Assembly: GCA_964488555.1 (NCBI GenBank)
Contig: CAZAUF010000009.1
Coordinates: 1-24,467, forward strand
Source of the DNA: UBA2112 sp964488555
GTDB taxonomy: Bacteria; Patescibacteriota; Saccharimonadia; Saccharimonadales; Saccharimonadaceae
Direction: 5' to 3'
Length of the DNA stretch: 24,467 nucleotides
The notes below the pieces were generated by a model, which was not told where the DNA came from, did not search any database, and worked only from the letters and a program-made list of their open reading frames with translations. A program made the position numbers and the translations under genes. Shown here piece after piece: positions 1 through 7,555 of this stretch. Position 1 is the stretch's first letter. Each line of letters starts with the position of its first letter.

Positions 1-451
1 AGTCTGGGCCGTGTCTCAGTCCCAGTCTGGCTGATCATCCTCTCAGACCAGCTAACGATCGTCGACTTGGTAGGCCATTACCCTACCAACAATCTAATCG
101 TACGCGGGCCGCTCCCAAAGCGCCGAAGCTTTAATCCGAAGACCATATGCGGTATTAGCTCCGGTTTCCCGGAGTTATCCCTCACTTTGGGGCACGTTCC
201 CACGCGTTACTCAGCCGTCCGCCGCTCGCCGACACCTCTCACAATTCCCTCCTCTTGGCTCTCGAGATATATTTGGTTATCCGAAAGCTTTCCTCCTTCG
301 TTAAAGATGCGGCTAATTTTCTAAAGAAAATCCCCGCGTCCTGTCTCGAAAGAAGAGAAGTGAACAGTGAGAGGCTCGCTGCCGCTCGACTTGCATGTAT
401 TAGGCACGCCGCCAGCATTCATCCTGAGCCAGGATCAAACTCTCCATAAAA
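1..451 (-). rRNA. rrs: 16S rRNA, 5' part (gene runs off the left edge)
   Basis: The minus strand carries the 5' domain of the small-subunit rRNA. The universal 5' block AGAGTTTGATCCTGGCTCAG lies at 443-424, and ACTGAGACACGGCCCAGACT (E. coli about 320-339) closes the window at 20-1. The mature 5' end is placed near 451 by analogy with TTTTATNGGAGAG-type ends. The block GTGCCCCAAAGTGAGG and the later GCTTTGGGAG match the TM7 16S sequences I remember, which supports a Saccharibacteria assignment. The V1/h6 region (231-381) is about 120 nt longer than in E. coli and folds back on itself, with GCCTCTCAC at 375-367 pairing with 242-234. The rest of the gene, including the anti-Shine-Dalgarno tail, lies outside the window. 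Confidence 0.97.
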
Positions 452-504
452 TGATACGTATAGCTCGTATCAAGCTCAAATAAACTGACGATGATATTGC
501 ACAA

Positions 505-522
505 CTAAACTGTTAATGAACA
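505..522 (-). promoter_or_regulatory. boxA-like antitermination site in the rRNA leader
   Basis: The minus strand reads TGTTCATTAACAGTTTAG about 55 nt upstream of the mature 16S 5' end. E. coli boxA is TGCTCTTTAACAATTTA, so the core (T-T-x-A-x-TTAACA-x-TTTA) is well matched. In rRNA operons boxA recruits NusB-S10 for antitermination. Position and match are seen; function is inferred from the family. Confidence 0.6.
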
Positions 523-636
523 TTCCACTCAGGCATCATTAGATGATAAGTGGCTTGTATACCATCTGTTCAACTCGCATTCGTTGGCTATCGCTCTCCT
601 GTCTCTCGAATAAGACTGGCGACCAGACTGTTACCA

Positions 637-665
637 ATCATACCTCTAAATAGAGGTCAGGTCAA
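637..665 (-). promoter_or_regulatory. rRNA operon promoter with a palindromic spacer
   Basis: On the minus strand, TTGACC (665-660) and TATGAT (642-637) are separated by exactly 17 nt, a near-consensus sigma70-type promoter. The predicted start is near 630, giving a leader of about 180 nt before 16S with boxA inside it. The promoter sits only 18 bp past the stop of the upstream gene, so gyrase-operon readthrough is also possible. The spacer contains CCTCTAAATAGAGG, a short palindrome, between -35 and -10, where a bound repressor would block polymerase. Confidence 0.8.
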
Positions 666-683
666 GGGTTATTTTTTACTTTT

Positions 684-1112
684 TTATGAGCGAGTTACAA
701 AAAATACAAAAAGGCCTGTCGCCAACCCTATAACGGCTCCTCCCGCTACCTCTAGCGGCTCATGTCCTTTAGCTGCTCGCGGTAGCTTCACCTTACTCTT
801 TTGCTCCCTTATGAGCGACTGGATGGCTTCACCTTGCTCACCAGCTGAGCGACGCACCATAACTGCATCGTACATAACTATCGCTGCAAAAAGTGTAGCA
901 ATAGCAAAAATACCACTCTCTATCCCCTCCACTAATCCAATAGTCGTCATGAGTGCTATGACAGCTGCAGTGTGCGAACTTGGCATGCTGCCGGAACGGT
1001 ACAACTGACGAACGTCCACCGTGCCCCACTGTCTGACGTTTGCAATCAAGAACTTACCTCCTTGAGAAACTACCCAGGCGAGTACTATAGCGGTGAGGTA
1101 AGGGGGAAGCAT
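684..1112 (-). CDS. Divergent PAP2 family membrane protein (DUF212, YuiD-like)
   Basis: This 142-aa protein belongs to the divergent PAP2 / DUF212 family (B. subtilis YuiD). It has the family's GSMPSSHTA block near residues 41-49 and a YDAVMVRRSAGEQGEAI block near 80-96. In true PAP2 phosphatases SxxxH residues act on lipid phosphates; the activity of the divergent family is not established. Hydrophobic segments lie at about 1-24, 48-80 and 121-140, with a charged loop between the last two. The length is typical of YuiD homologues. It starts 6 nt after the gyrA stop and is almost certainly the last gene of the gyrB-gyrA operon. Nothing in the sequence links it to topology; the pairing looks like operon convenience. 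Confidence 0.88.
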   Translation of the reverse strand: MLPPYLTAIVLAWVVSQGGKFLIANVRQWGTVDVRQLYRSGSMPSSHTAAVIALMTTIGLVEGIESGIFAIATLFAAIVMYDAVMVRRSAGEQGEAIQSLIREQKSKVKLPRAAKGHEPLEVAGGAVIGLATGLFVFFVTRS

Positions 1113-1118
1113 GACGGA

Positions 1119-3653
1119 CTACTCGTCTCCAGCACTTTCCTCTTTGCTGTCTTTGGCTTGTTCAGACATGATACCCAATGATGCAACAGCATCACCCTCT
1201 GCTAACCTCATAATTCTTACACCTTGAGTTGTCCGTCCAAGCGTTGGGATATCTTTGAGGCTAACTCGAATCGTTTGACCTTTTGAGGAAATCATGAGCA
1301 CCTCGCTAGCTCCCTCCTCAAGTGTCCGCACATCGATAATCGGTCCAGTCTTCGCCGTTACAACAGCAGCTTTTATACCGATACCTCCTCGTTTATGCGC
1401 AGGGAAGTTGGCGACCTTTGTAGCCTTGCCATAACCATTCTCACTAATAACCAATAGGCTGCGTTGATCGTCAGACACGATATCCATTCCCACTACATGA
1501 TCATTCGGGCGAAGACGCACGCCTCGTACGCCACGCGCAGCACGACCCATCGGACGAGCATCCCTTTCATTGAAACGAATCGCTTGACCAGCAGATGTAG
1601 ATATAATTACATCGTTCTCGCCAGTCGTTCTTTGAATCCACCTCAATTCGTCACCTTCGTCCAACCTAATGGCTATGAGTCCATTTGTACGAATATTTGC
1701 ATAGTCTTTAAGTGGTGTTTTTTTGACTGTACCCTTACTTGTTGCCATAAACAGGTAACCATCGTCTTTAGCGTTCTTTTCGTGACGGATAATCGATGTA
1801 ATTTTTTCTTCTGGTTGTAACTGAAGTAGATTCACCGCTGCAACACCTTTCGCAGCCAAGCTTGCAGCAGGGACTTCATATGCTTTCAAGCGAAACACAC
1901 GACCCTTATTGGTGAAGAAAAGGAGGAAATCGTGCGTACTTGCTGGCACGAGCTGCGCAATAATATCCTCTTCTTTAGTCGTCATACCCCGCTTACCCTT
2001 GCCTCCGCGGTGCTGACGTCGATACTCGTTTAGCAATGTGCGTTTAATATAATTTTCCGTTGTTAAAAGTATAACGCTCTCTTCTTCAGGAATGAGCTCT
2101 TCATCACTGAACTTTCCGAGTTCATGATTGATGATTTTACTACGACGCTCATCGCCGTATTTTTCTTTCATCTCTAGAAGCTCGGTCTTAATAATATTCA
2201 AGATTTTTTGTTCATCAGCCAAAATACCTTCAAGTTTCTTTATGAGTGCAAGTAGTTCATTGAGTTCATTCTCAATAGCTTCACGCTCAAGACCAGTCAG
2301 CCGACGAAGTTGCATCGCCAATATCGCTTTGGCTTGTATTTCACTCAATTTGAATTTCGCTATCAAAGCCTTTTCGGCCTCATCCTGCGTCTTACTTGCG
2401 CGAATCGTCTTGATAACTTCATCAATATGGTCAAGAGCTATTTTATAACCCTCTAGGATATGAGCGCGCTCTTTCGCCTTACGAAGTTCAAACTCAGTAC
2501 GACGACGCACCACCAGTTGTCGATGCTTCACGAACTCACCCAGCATCTCTTTAAGTCCGAGGACCCTTGGCTGCACTCCGTCTACGAGAGCAAGCATATT
2601 GAAGTTGAAACTCGTCTGGAGTGGCGTTAACTTGTAAAGCTGATTGAGTAGCTTTTTAGGGTAAGCATCCTTTTTGAGCTCTATTACTACACGCACTTCA
2701 CCACGAGCACTCTCATCACGTAAATCACTAATACCATTGAGCTTTTTGTCTTTTACAAGCTCAGCGATTTTTTCAATAAGTGATGCCTTATTTACACCAT
2801 AAGGCACCTCGCTAACCACAATCTGGTGACGGCCTTTCTTGGTTTCTACGATATCAGCCACAGCACGCATCGTGACACTACCGCGGCCAGTCTGGTACGC
2901 TTGTTTCATTGGAGCTCCACCATAGATCGTTGCACCCGTAGGAAAATCAGGACCTTTGACGTGCTGCATGAGATCATCAATAGTCGCATCCTCGTTGTCT
3001 ATGAGTTCTACTGTGGCGTCCACAAGTTCGCTAAGGTTATGCGACGGAATATTTGTCGCCATACCTACCGCAATACCAATCTGACCGTTTAGGAGTAGGT
3101 TTGGAAGTTTTGCAGGAAGAACCACAGGTTCTCGCTCTGAACCGTCGAAGTTATCGCGAAAATCAATCGTGTCTTTATCGATATCAACAAGCATCTCGTC
3201 AGCTGGCTTAGCCATACGCGCTTCCGTATAGCGCATCGCTGCCGCTTCATCCCCGTCCATCGAGCCAAAGTTACCCTGTCCCTGAATAAGCGGATAACGT
3301 AGCGACCAACCTTGGGCAAGGCGCACCATTGAGTTGTAAATCGCCGAATCACCGTGTGGGTGATACTTACCCATGACATCACCAACAATACGTGCGCTTT
3401 TTACAAATTTACTCGTTGAACGATTACCATTTTGATTCATTGAATACAAAATGCGTCGATGAACCGGCTTCAAGCCATCGCGAACATCCGGCAGCGCACG
3501 ATCAATAATAACGCTCATCGAATAGCGGAAGAAGCTATCTTCCATCACCTTTTCGAGCGTGCGATGCTCAAGGCCAGGTGTTTCAACAATATCCCCTTCA
3601 ATTGGCATATCGTCATTCATTGGTGCTGTGTTTGTCGTCTTGTCTTCGTCCAT
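1119..3653 (-). CDS. gyrA: DNA gyrase subunit A
   Basis: This 844-aa protein is the breakage-reunion subunit of DNA gyrase and introduces negative supercoils together with GyrB. The N-terminal winged-helix/tower region carries the active-site tyrosine in AAMRYTEARM (Tyr142) and the quinolone-pocket segment KYHPHGDSAIYN (residues 97-107). The dimer coiled-coil region spans about 370-500. The C-terminal beta-pinwheel begins with a GyrA-box, QHRGGKG (547-553), which distinguishes GyrA from ParC. Later blades carry repeats such as GRAARGVRGVRL. The position equivalent to E. coli Ser83 is Ser103; the position equivalent to Asp87 is Asn107. The gene starts 9 nt after the gyrB stop. The acidic N-terminal extension of about 25 residues before the conserved core is longer than in E. 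coli. Confidence 0.98.
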   Translation of the reverse strand: MDEDKTTNTAPMNDDMPIEGDIVETPGLEHRTLEKVMEDSFFRYSMSVIIDRALPDVRDGLKPVHRRILYSMNQNGNRSTSKFVKSARIVGDVMGKYHPHGDSAIYNSMVRLAQGWSLRYPLIQGQGNFGSMDGDEAAAMRYTEARMAKPADEMLVDIDKDTIDFRDNFDGSEREPVVLPAKLPNLLLNGQIGIAVGMATNIPSHNLSELVDATVELIDNEDATIDDLMQHVKGPDFPTGATIYGGAPMKQAYQTGRGSVTMRAVADIVETKKGRHQIVVSEVPYGVNKASLIEKIAELVKDKKLNGISDLRDESARGEVRVVIELKKDAYPKKLLNQLYKLTPLQTSFNFNMLALVDGVQPRVLGLKEMLGEFVKHRQLVVRRRTEFELRKAKERAHILEGYKIALDHIDEVIKTIRASKTQDEAEKALIAKFKLSEIQAKAILAMQLRRLTGLEREAIENELNELLALIKKLEGILADEQKILNIIKTELLEMKEKYGDERRSKIINHELGKFSDEELIPEEESVILLTTENYIKRTLLNEYRRQHRGGKGKRGMTTKEEDIIAQLVPASTHDFLLFFTNKGRVFRLKAYEVPAASLAAKGVAAVNLLQLQPEEKITSIIRHEKNAKDDGYLFMATSKGTVKKTPLKDYANIRTNGLIAIRLDEGDELRWIQRTTGENDVIISTSAGQAIRFNERDARPMGRAARGVRGVRLRPNDHVVGMDIVSDDQRSLLVISENGYGKATKVANFPAHKRGGIGIKAAVVTAKTGPIIDVRTLEEGASEVLMISSKGQTIRVSLKDIPTLGRTTQGVRIMRLAEGDAVASLGIMSEQAKDSKEESAGDE

Positions 3654-3662
3654 ATTTCCGTC

Positions 3663-5639
3663 CTATACGTCCAGTTCTTCCAGATCAGCATCTTTTGCCC
3701 GCGCTTGGATAAATGTTTTTCGCAAACTCACTTCGTCGCCCATCAATTTAGTAAAGATAGCATCGGCACGCTCAGCATCTTCTACCTTTACCTGTATGAG
3801 TACTCTATTCTCAGGATTCATAGTCGTTTCCCAGAGCTGCTCAGCATCCATCTCACCCAGTCCCTTAAAGCGTGACACAGTAACACCTGCTTGCTTGATT
3901 TGGTCTTCACTATCATCGACAGCAACACCACGAGTTTTCCTATCTTCCACTATACTGGTGAGTGCCTCCTCAAGCTCTTGTTCATCATAAACATATTGCT
4001 TCTTCTGACCTTTATTGATACTGAAAAGCGGAGGTTTTGCGAGGTACACATACCCGCCCTCGACCACTTCCCTCATGTATCGGAAGAAAAACGTAAGCAG
4101 AAGTGTGGCAATGTGACTACCGTCAACATCAGCGTCGGTCATAATGATAATCTTATGATAACGAAGACCATTGATATCAAACGAATCGCCGATACCAACA
4201 CCAAAAGCCTGGATCATCGCAACGATTTCTTTATTCGCAAACATCTTATCCAAGCGAGCACGTTCTGTGTTGAGAACTTTACCACGCAATGGCAAAATCG
4301 CCTGCGTTCTGTTGTCACGGCCCTCTTTGGCCGAGCCAGCCGCAGAATTACCCTCTACGATGTAGATTTCACTTTCTTCAGCATTCTTACTGGAGCAGTC
4401 CCACAACTTTCCAGGAAGTCCCATGCCATCGAGTGCACCTTTGCGCAATACATTGTCACGAGCTGCACGTGCGGCCTTGCGGGCTCGTGCAGCCAGTAGC
4501 GACTTGTTGACAATTTTCTTTGCCGCATCTGGATTTTCTTCCAAATAGTAGGCAAAATATTCGTTCATAACCTGCTCTACATAGCGACGAACCTCGGGAT
4601 TGCCTAGCTTATTCTTTGTTTGACCTTCAAACTGTGGATCGGGGAGCTTTACGAGGATGATTGCCGTAAGACCCTCACGTATATCATCGCCAGTGAGATT
4701 GTCCTCTTTCTCCTTCAATAGACTGTTTTTACGTGCGTAATCATTAATGACACGAGTAAGTGCCGTACGAAAGCCGACAAGATGTGTTCCGCCATCTGGT
4801 GTAAGTACATTGTTTGCAAAAGGCTTTACCATTTCAACGAAGGTATCATTGTATTGCACTGCAATTTCAACCATCGAATCTTCTACTTGCTTTTCTACAT
4901 AGAAGACGCCATTATCAATGACCTCTTTTCCTATATTCAAGTGTTTGACATAACTCTGGATGCCGCCCTCAAAATAAAATGCCGCGCGTTCTTTGCTTCG
5001 CTCATCGCGGACAGCTACATAAACACCTTTAGTGAGATAGGCTTGATGACGCAAATAGTCAACGACCCATTTATAATCAAACTCAACTGTTTCCTTGAAA
5101 ATAGTTGGGTCCGGATAAAATGTGATGCTTGTGCCCGTTGGCCTGTCGGTTTTACCGAGCTTTTTCAGGGGTACCTTTGTCGCCCCTTGTTCAAACTCAA
5201 TACGATATAACTCACCGTTCTTTACGACTTCAGCAATGAATTTTGTCGACAATGCATTAACAACACTTGAACCGACACCGTGTAAACCGGAAGACACCTT
5301 ATAACCGCCGCCGCCAAACTTACCGCCAGCGTGAAGCACAGTCAATACTGTCTCGAGTGTACTGAGACCTGTTTTTTGATGTTTATCAACAGGAATACCA
5401 CGTCCGTTATCGGTGATAGTTACACCACCATCTTCACGTAGAATGACGTCTACTTTAGAAGCATAGCCAGCAATCGCTTCGTCGATTGAGTTATCAGCAA
5501 TCTCCTTGATTAAGTGGTGCACACCATCGTAACCAGTGCTACCAATGTACATTCCGGGACGTTTACGGACGGGCTCAAGACCCTCGAGAACCTGAATTTG
5601 GGACGCATCATAAGCGTCAGCAGTCTGTGTTTTTGCCAT
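3663..5639 (-). CDS. gyrB: DNA gyrase subunit B
   Basis: This 658-aa protein is the ATPase subunit of gyrase. The GHKL domain shows EIADNSIDEA (catalytic Glu46, Mg-binding Asn50), DNGRGIP (77-83) and GLHGVG (118-123); QTKNKLGN (340-347) holds the phosphate-sensing lysine. The TOPRIM domain carries VEGNSAAGSA with Glu429 and TDADVDG with Asp502/504/506. It ends with RFKGLGEM and the GyrA-interaction tail. The length is that of the short Gram-positive type, without the proteobacterial insert. It is the first gene of gyrB-gyrA-PAP2-like, with a strong promoter at 5682-5710 and AGGGAG just before ATG. QTKNKLGN also occurs in ParE, but the GyrA-box in the partner supports gyrase. Confidence 0.98.
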   Translation of the reverse strand: MAKTQTADAYDASQIQVLEGLEPVRKRPGMYIGSTGYDGVHHLIKEIADNSIDEAIAGYASKVDVILREDGGVTITDNGRGIPVDKHQKTGLSTLETVLTVLHAGGKFGGGGYKVSSGLHGVGSSVVNALSTKFIAEVVKNGELYRIEFEQGATKVPLKKLGKTDRPTGTSITFYPDPTIFKETVEFDYKWVVDYLRHQAYLTKGVYVAVRDERSKERAAFYFEGGIQSYVKHLNIGKEVIDNGVFYVEKQVEDSMVEIAVQYNDTFVEMVKPFANNVLTPDGGTHLVGFRTALTRVINDYARKNSLLKEKEDNLTGDDIREGLTAIILVKLPDPQFEGQTKNKLGNPEVRRYVEQVMNEYFAYYLEENPDAAKKIVNKSLLAARARKAARAARDNVLRKGALDGMGLPGKLWDCSSKNAEESEIYIVEGNSAAGSAKEGRDNRTQAILPLRGKVLNTERARLDKMFANKEIVAMIQAFGVGIGDSFDINGLRYHKIIIMTDADVDGSHIATLLLTFFFRYMREVVEGGYVYLAKPPLFSINKGQKKQYVYDEQELEEALTSIVEDRKTRGVAVDDSEDQIKQAGVTVSRFKGLGEMDAEQLWETTMNPENRVLIQVKVEDAERADAIFTKLMGDEVSLRKTFIQARAKDADLEELDV

Positions 5640-5681
5640 TACTCCCTCACTGCAAACTTTTCAGCCATTTACATTTTCCCC

Positions 5682-5710
5682 ATTATACCGCAAAACTATT
5701 GCTCACTCAA
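5682..5710 (-). promoter_or_regulatory. gyrB-gyrA operon promoter
   Basis: On the minus strand, TTGAGT (5710-5705) and a perfect TATAAT (5687-5682) are 17 nt apart. The predicted start near 5675 gives a leader of about 36 nt that contains a purine-rich ribosome site (GAGGGAG). It is divergent from the plus-strand promoter at 5715-5744 and nearly abuts it. Confidence 0.8.
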
Positions 5711-5714
5711 GCAC

Positions 5715-5744
5715 TTGTATTGAACACAATTCTTATGCTAATGT
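5715..5744 (+). promoter_or_regulatory. Probable promoter of the surface-protein operon
   Basis: TTGTAT (5715-5720) and TAATGT (5739-5744) are 18 nt apart, with a TG one base before the -10 (extended -10 type). The match is moderate. Transcription would start near 5751, about 30 nt before the GTG start at 5781. Confidence 0.4.
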
Positions 5745-5780
5745 ACTACATAAGAGGTAATAAGAACACAAAAACTCATC

Positions 5781-6947
5781 GTGTTTAGGAAGTTGGTATC
5801 AAATCTCCCGTACAGTCCCGCCCTCATTTCTGAGGTTGGTTTTTATGCACGACGTCTAAAAGACGAAGACGTCACACGGCGTGTCACTGTTCTGTTTGTT
5901 GCCTTGACCTTCATTATGCAATCATTGGCAGTATTCTCTCCACCAGAATCAGCCAATGCCTCCAGTGAACAAGACATCATACGAGGTGGTGTTCGCGATT
6001 TAAATGATTTTCTCATACGATACGACCACAATGAGGACGACATCAAAGATATTTATAGTACCGTGGGCGTTAGTCGCACTGAGATAGCTGCTGCACGTCC
6101 TGGTACTATCAGTGCGCACGACAATACCTACATTATGAGCCGCTACGGCCAGTTTAGTTCATCTACTAAAGAAATCAGCATGTCTTACCAGCGTAGTGCC
6201 GGTGGAGTTGGCGTGCGCTATTTTAGCCCACTAGCAGAAATGGGCGACTCTAGCCAGGTATACAGGGGTTGGATTGGAAAGTCTGCCAGTCTGGGTTGGT
6301 TCGGTATCGTTCAGTCAAATGGCAGTCTCGCTACACGCGGTATTCCTACCACCTTTAGTCCTACGGATATGAATTCAGTGGATGCCGTTAAAACCCTTTC
6401 GGCATATAACCTCACACAGAACTCTCCCGCTGAGAAGACAAGTGCAAAAGCTCTCGATAAAATCAGTTACACCTTGACTCTGTCCAATCCACGACAGACC
6501 TCTGTAGTGGGTAAATTTGACACCCGTATAGCAGACATCCTCGAGTACAGTACTCTTATCGATGCGGGCGGAGGGAAATATGACCAGACTACCCGCACGC
6601 TAAGCTGGCCTCAGACAGAACTAGCACCTGGACAATCGCAAGAACGCACCTTTGTCATCCAACTACTGGCGACAATGCCTGAAACAAGCAAGGGTACCAG
6701 TAATCCTGGTTCATATGACTGTAGACTCTCACTAGTGTTTGGTAATGCACATCACACGCAAGTAGAGTGTCCAATGATCAAGGGTGTGGAAGCTATGTTT
6801 TATCAGTTGCCTTGGATAGGAACTGGCGGGAATCTGATTTTCATGGCGGTATTGGCAACTATAGTTCTGTTCTTCGCTGTCAGGACGCGCCAGCTCAAAA
6901 AGGAGATCCGTATTATCCGCCACAACTTCAATACTGGTATAATCTAA
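5781..6947 (+). CDS. Membrane-anchored surface protein, Saccharibacteria-type, DUF11-like domain
   Basis: This 388-aa protein has no assigned function that I recognise, but the N-terminus resembles a protein I recall from other TM7 genomes. After a basic N-terminal region (FYARRLKDEDVTRR) comes a hydrophobic segment at about 35-53 and a cleavage-like SANA-SS (57-62), suggesting export. The middle is Ser/Thr-rich. Residues about 225-310 form a beta-sandwich-like segment (YTLTLSNP ... TLSWPQTELAPGQSQERTFVIQL), typical of DUF11 / adhesin-stalk domains. A second membrane helix at about 346-366 is followed by a basic tail. Two cysteines (near 322 and 337) lie just before that helix. The start is GTG with no good Shine-Dalgarno; an in-frame TTG four codons later is an alternative. 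It is followed by a second membrane protein gene 22 nt downstream. Confidence 0.75.
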   Translation: MFRKLVSNLPYSPALISEVGFYARRLKDEDVTRRVTVLFVALTFIMQSLAVFSPPESANASSEQDIIRGGVRDLNDFLIRYDHNEDDIKDIYSTVGVSRTEIAAARPGTISAHDNTYIMSRYGQFSSSTKEISMSYQRSAGGVGVRYFSPLAEMGDSSQVYRGWIGKSASLGWFGIVQSNGSLATRGIPTTFSPTDMNSVDAVKTLSAYNLTQNSPAEKTSAKALDKISYTLTLSNPRQTSVVGKFDTRIADILEYSTLIDAGGGKYDQTTRTLSWPQTELAPGQSQERTFVIQLLATMPETSKGTSNPGSYDCRLSLVFGNAHHTQVECPMIKGVEAMFYQLPWIGTGGNLIFMAVLATIVLFFAVRTRQLKKEIRIIRHNFNTGII

Positions 6948-6969
6948 GCATAAGCAAGGTGGTGTAAAA

Positions 6970-7545
6970 GTGTCAGAAAAAGAAACGCAGGTTGCGGACT
7001 CACACAATAAGATAAGTGAGGCCGAACAATTCGGTGAACTTGCTCACGAACGTCGTGAAGCTATGCGTGACGCCCTAGAGCGAGCAGAGCGTAAACATAA
7101 GACTCGTCACTCTGAACGTGAAGTTCTAGCAAAAGCTCGAGAACTAGCAAAAAAAGTAGAAACAGCCGACTCGAACAAATCTACATCACCAGCTGAGCGT
7201 AGAAAAGGACCTATAGGCAAAAAACAACTGGAGAGCAGCTTCAAGACTCAAATGAAGTACGCCAAAAATGATATGACCTTCAATGAGCGTGTCATTAGTA
7301 CAATCATTCATGCAAAACCCGTGGAGAAAACAGCAGACTTTGTCAGTGCGACCATCGCTCGACCTAACGCCATGCTCAGTGGTAGTATCGCGGCATTTAT
7401 TGGCATCACCGCTCTTTATTTCATTTCTAAATACTACGGCTTTCAATTATCTGGCTTCGAAACAATCGGTGCTTTCATTGCCGGTTGGATAGTGGGCATA
7501 CTGTATGACTACTTCTCGGTGATGATCCGAGGTCCCCGCAAATAG
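6970..7545 (+). CDS. Hypothetical protein: charged coiled-coil region plus two C-terminal membrane helices
   Basis: I cannot assign a family to this 191-aa protein. Residues 1-115 are highly charged, rich in Glu, Arg, Lys and Ala, and predicted to be helical or coiled-coil (for example REAMRDALERAERKHKTRHSEREVLAKARELAKK). Two hydrophobic helices follow at about 134-154 and 161-182, ending in a short basic tail, so the long N-terminal part probably lies in the cytoplasm. The GTG start is preceded by AAGGTGGTG at good spacing, a clear ribosome site. It is 22 nt downstream of the surface-protein gene and likely co-transcribed, so the two may act together at the envelope. It converges with the ATPase gene at 7556 with no strong terminator between them. 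Confidence 0.7.
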   Translation: MSEKETQVADSHNKISEAEQFGELAHERREAMRDALERAERKHKTRHSEREVLAKARELAKKVETADSNKSTSPAERRKGPIGKKQLESSFKTQMKYAKNDMTFNERVISTIIHAKPVEKTADFVSATIARPNAMLSGSIAAFIGITALYFISKYYGFQLSGFETIGAFIAGWIVGILYDYFSVMIRGPRK

Positions 7546-7555
7546 ACCTGACTAC

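Noticed and set aside
67..449. Plus-strand ORFs at the left edge
   Set aside because: They are antisense to 16S rRNA.
1119..5639. Reading gyrA/gyrB as parC/parE (topoisomerase IV)
   Set aside because: The C-terminal GyrA-box QHRGGKG and the following blades identify gyrase.
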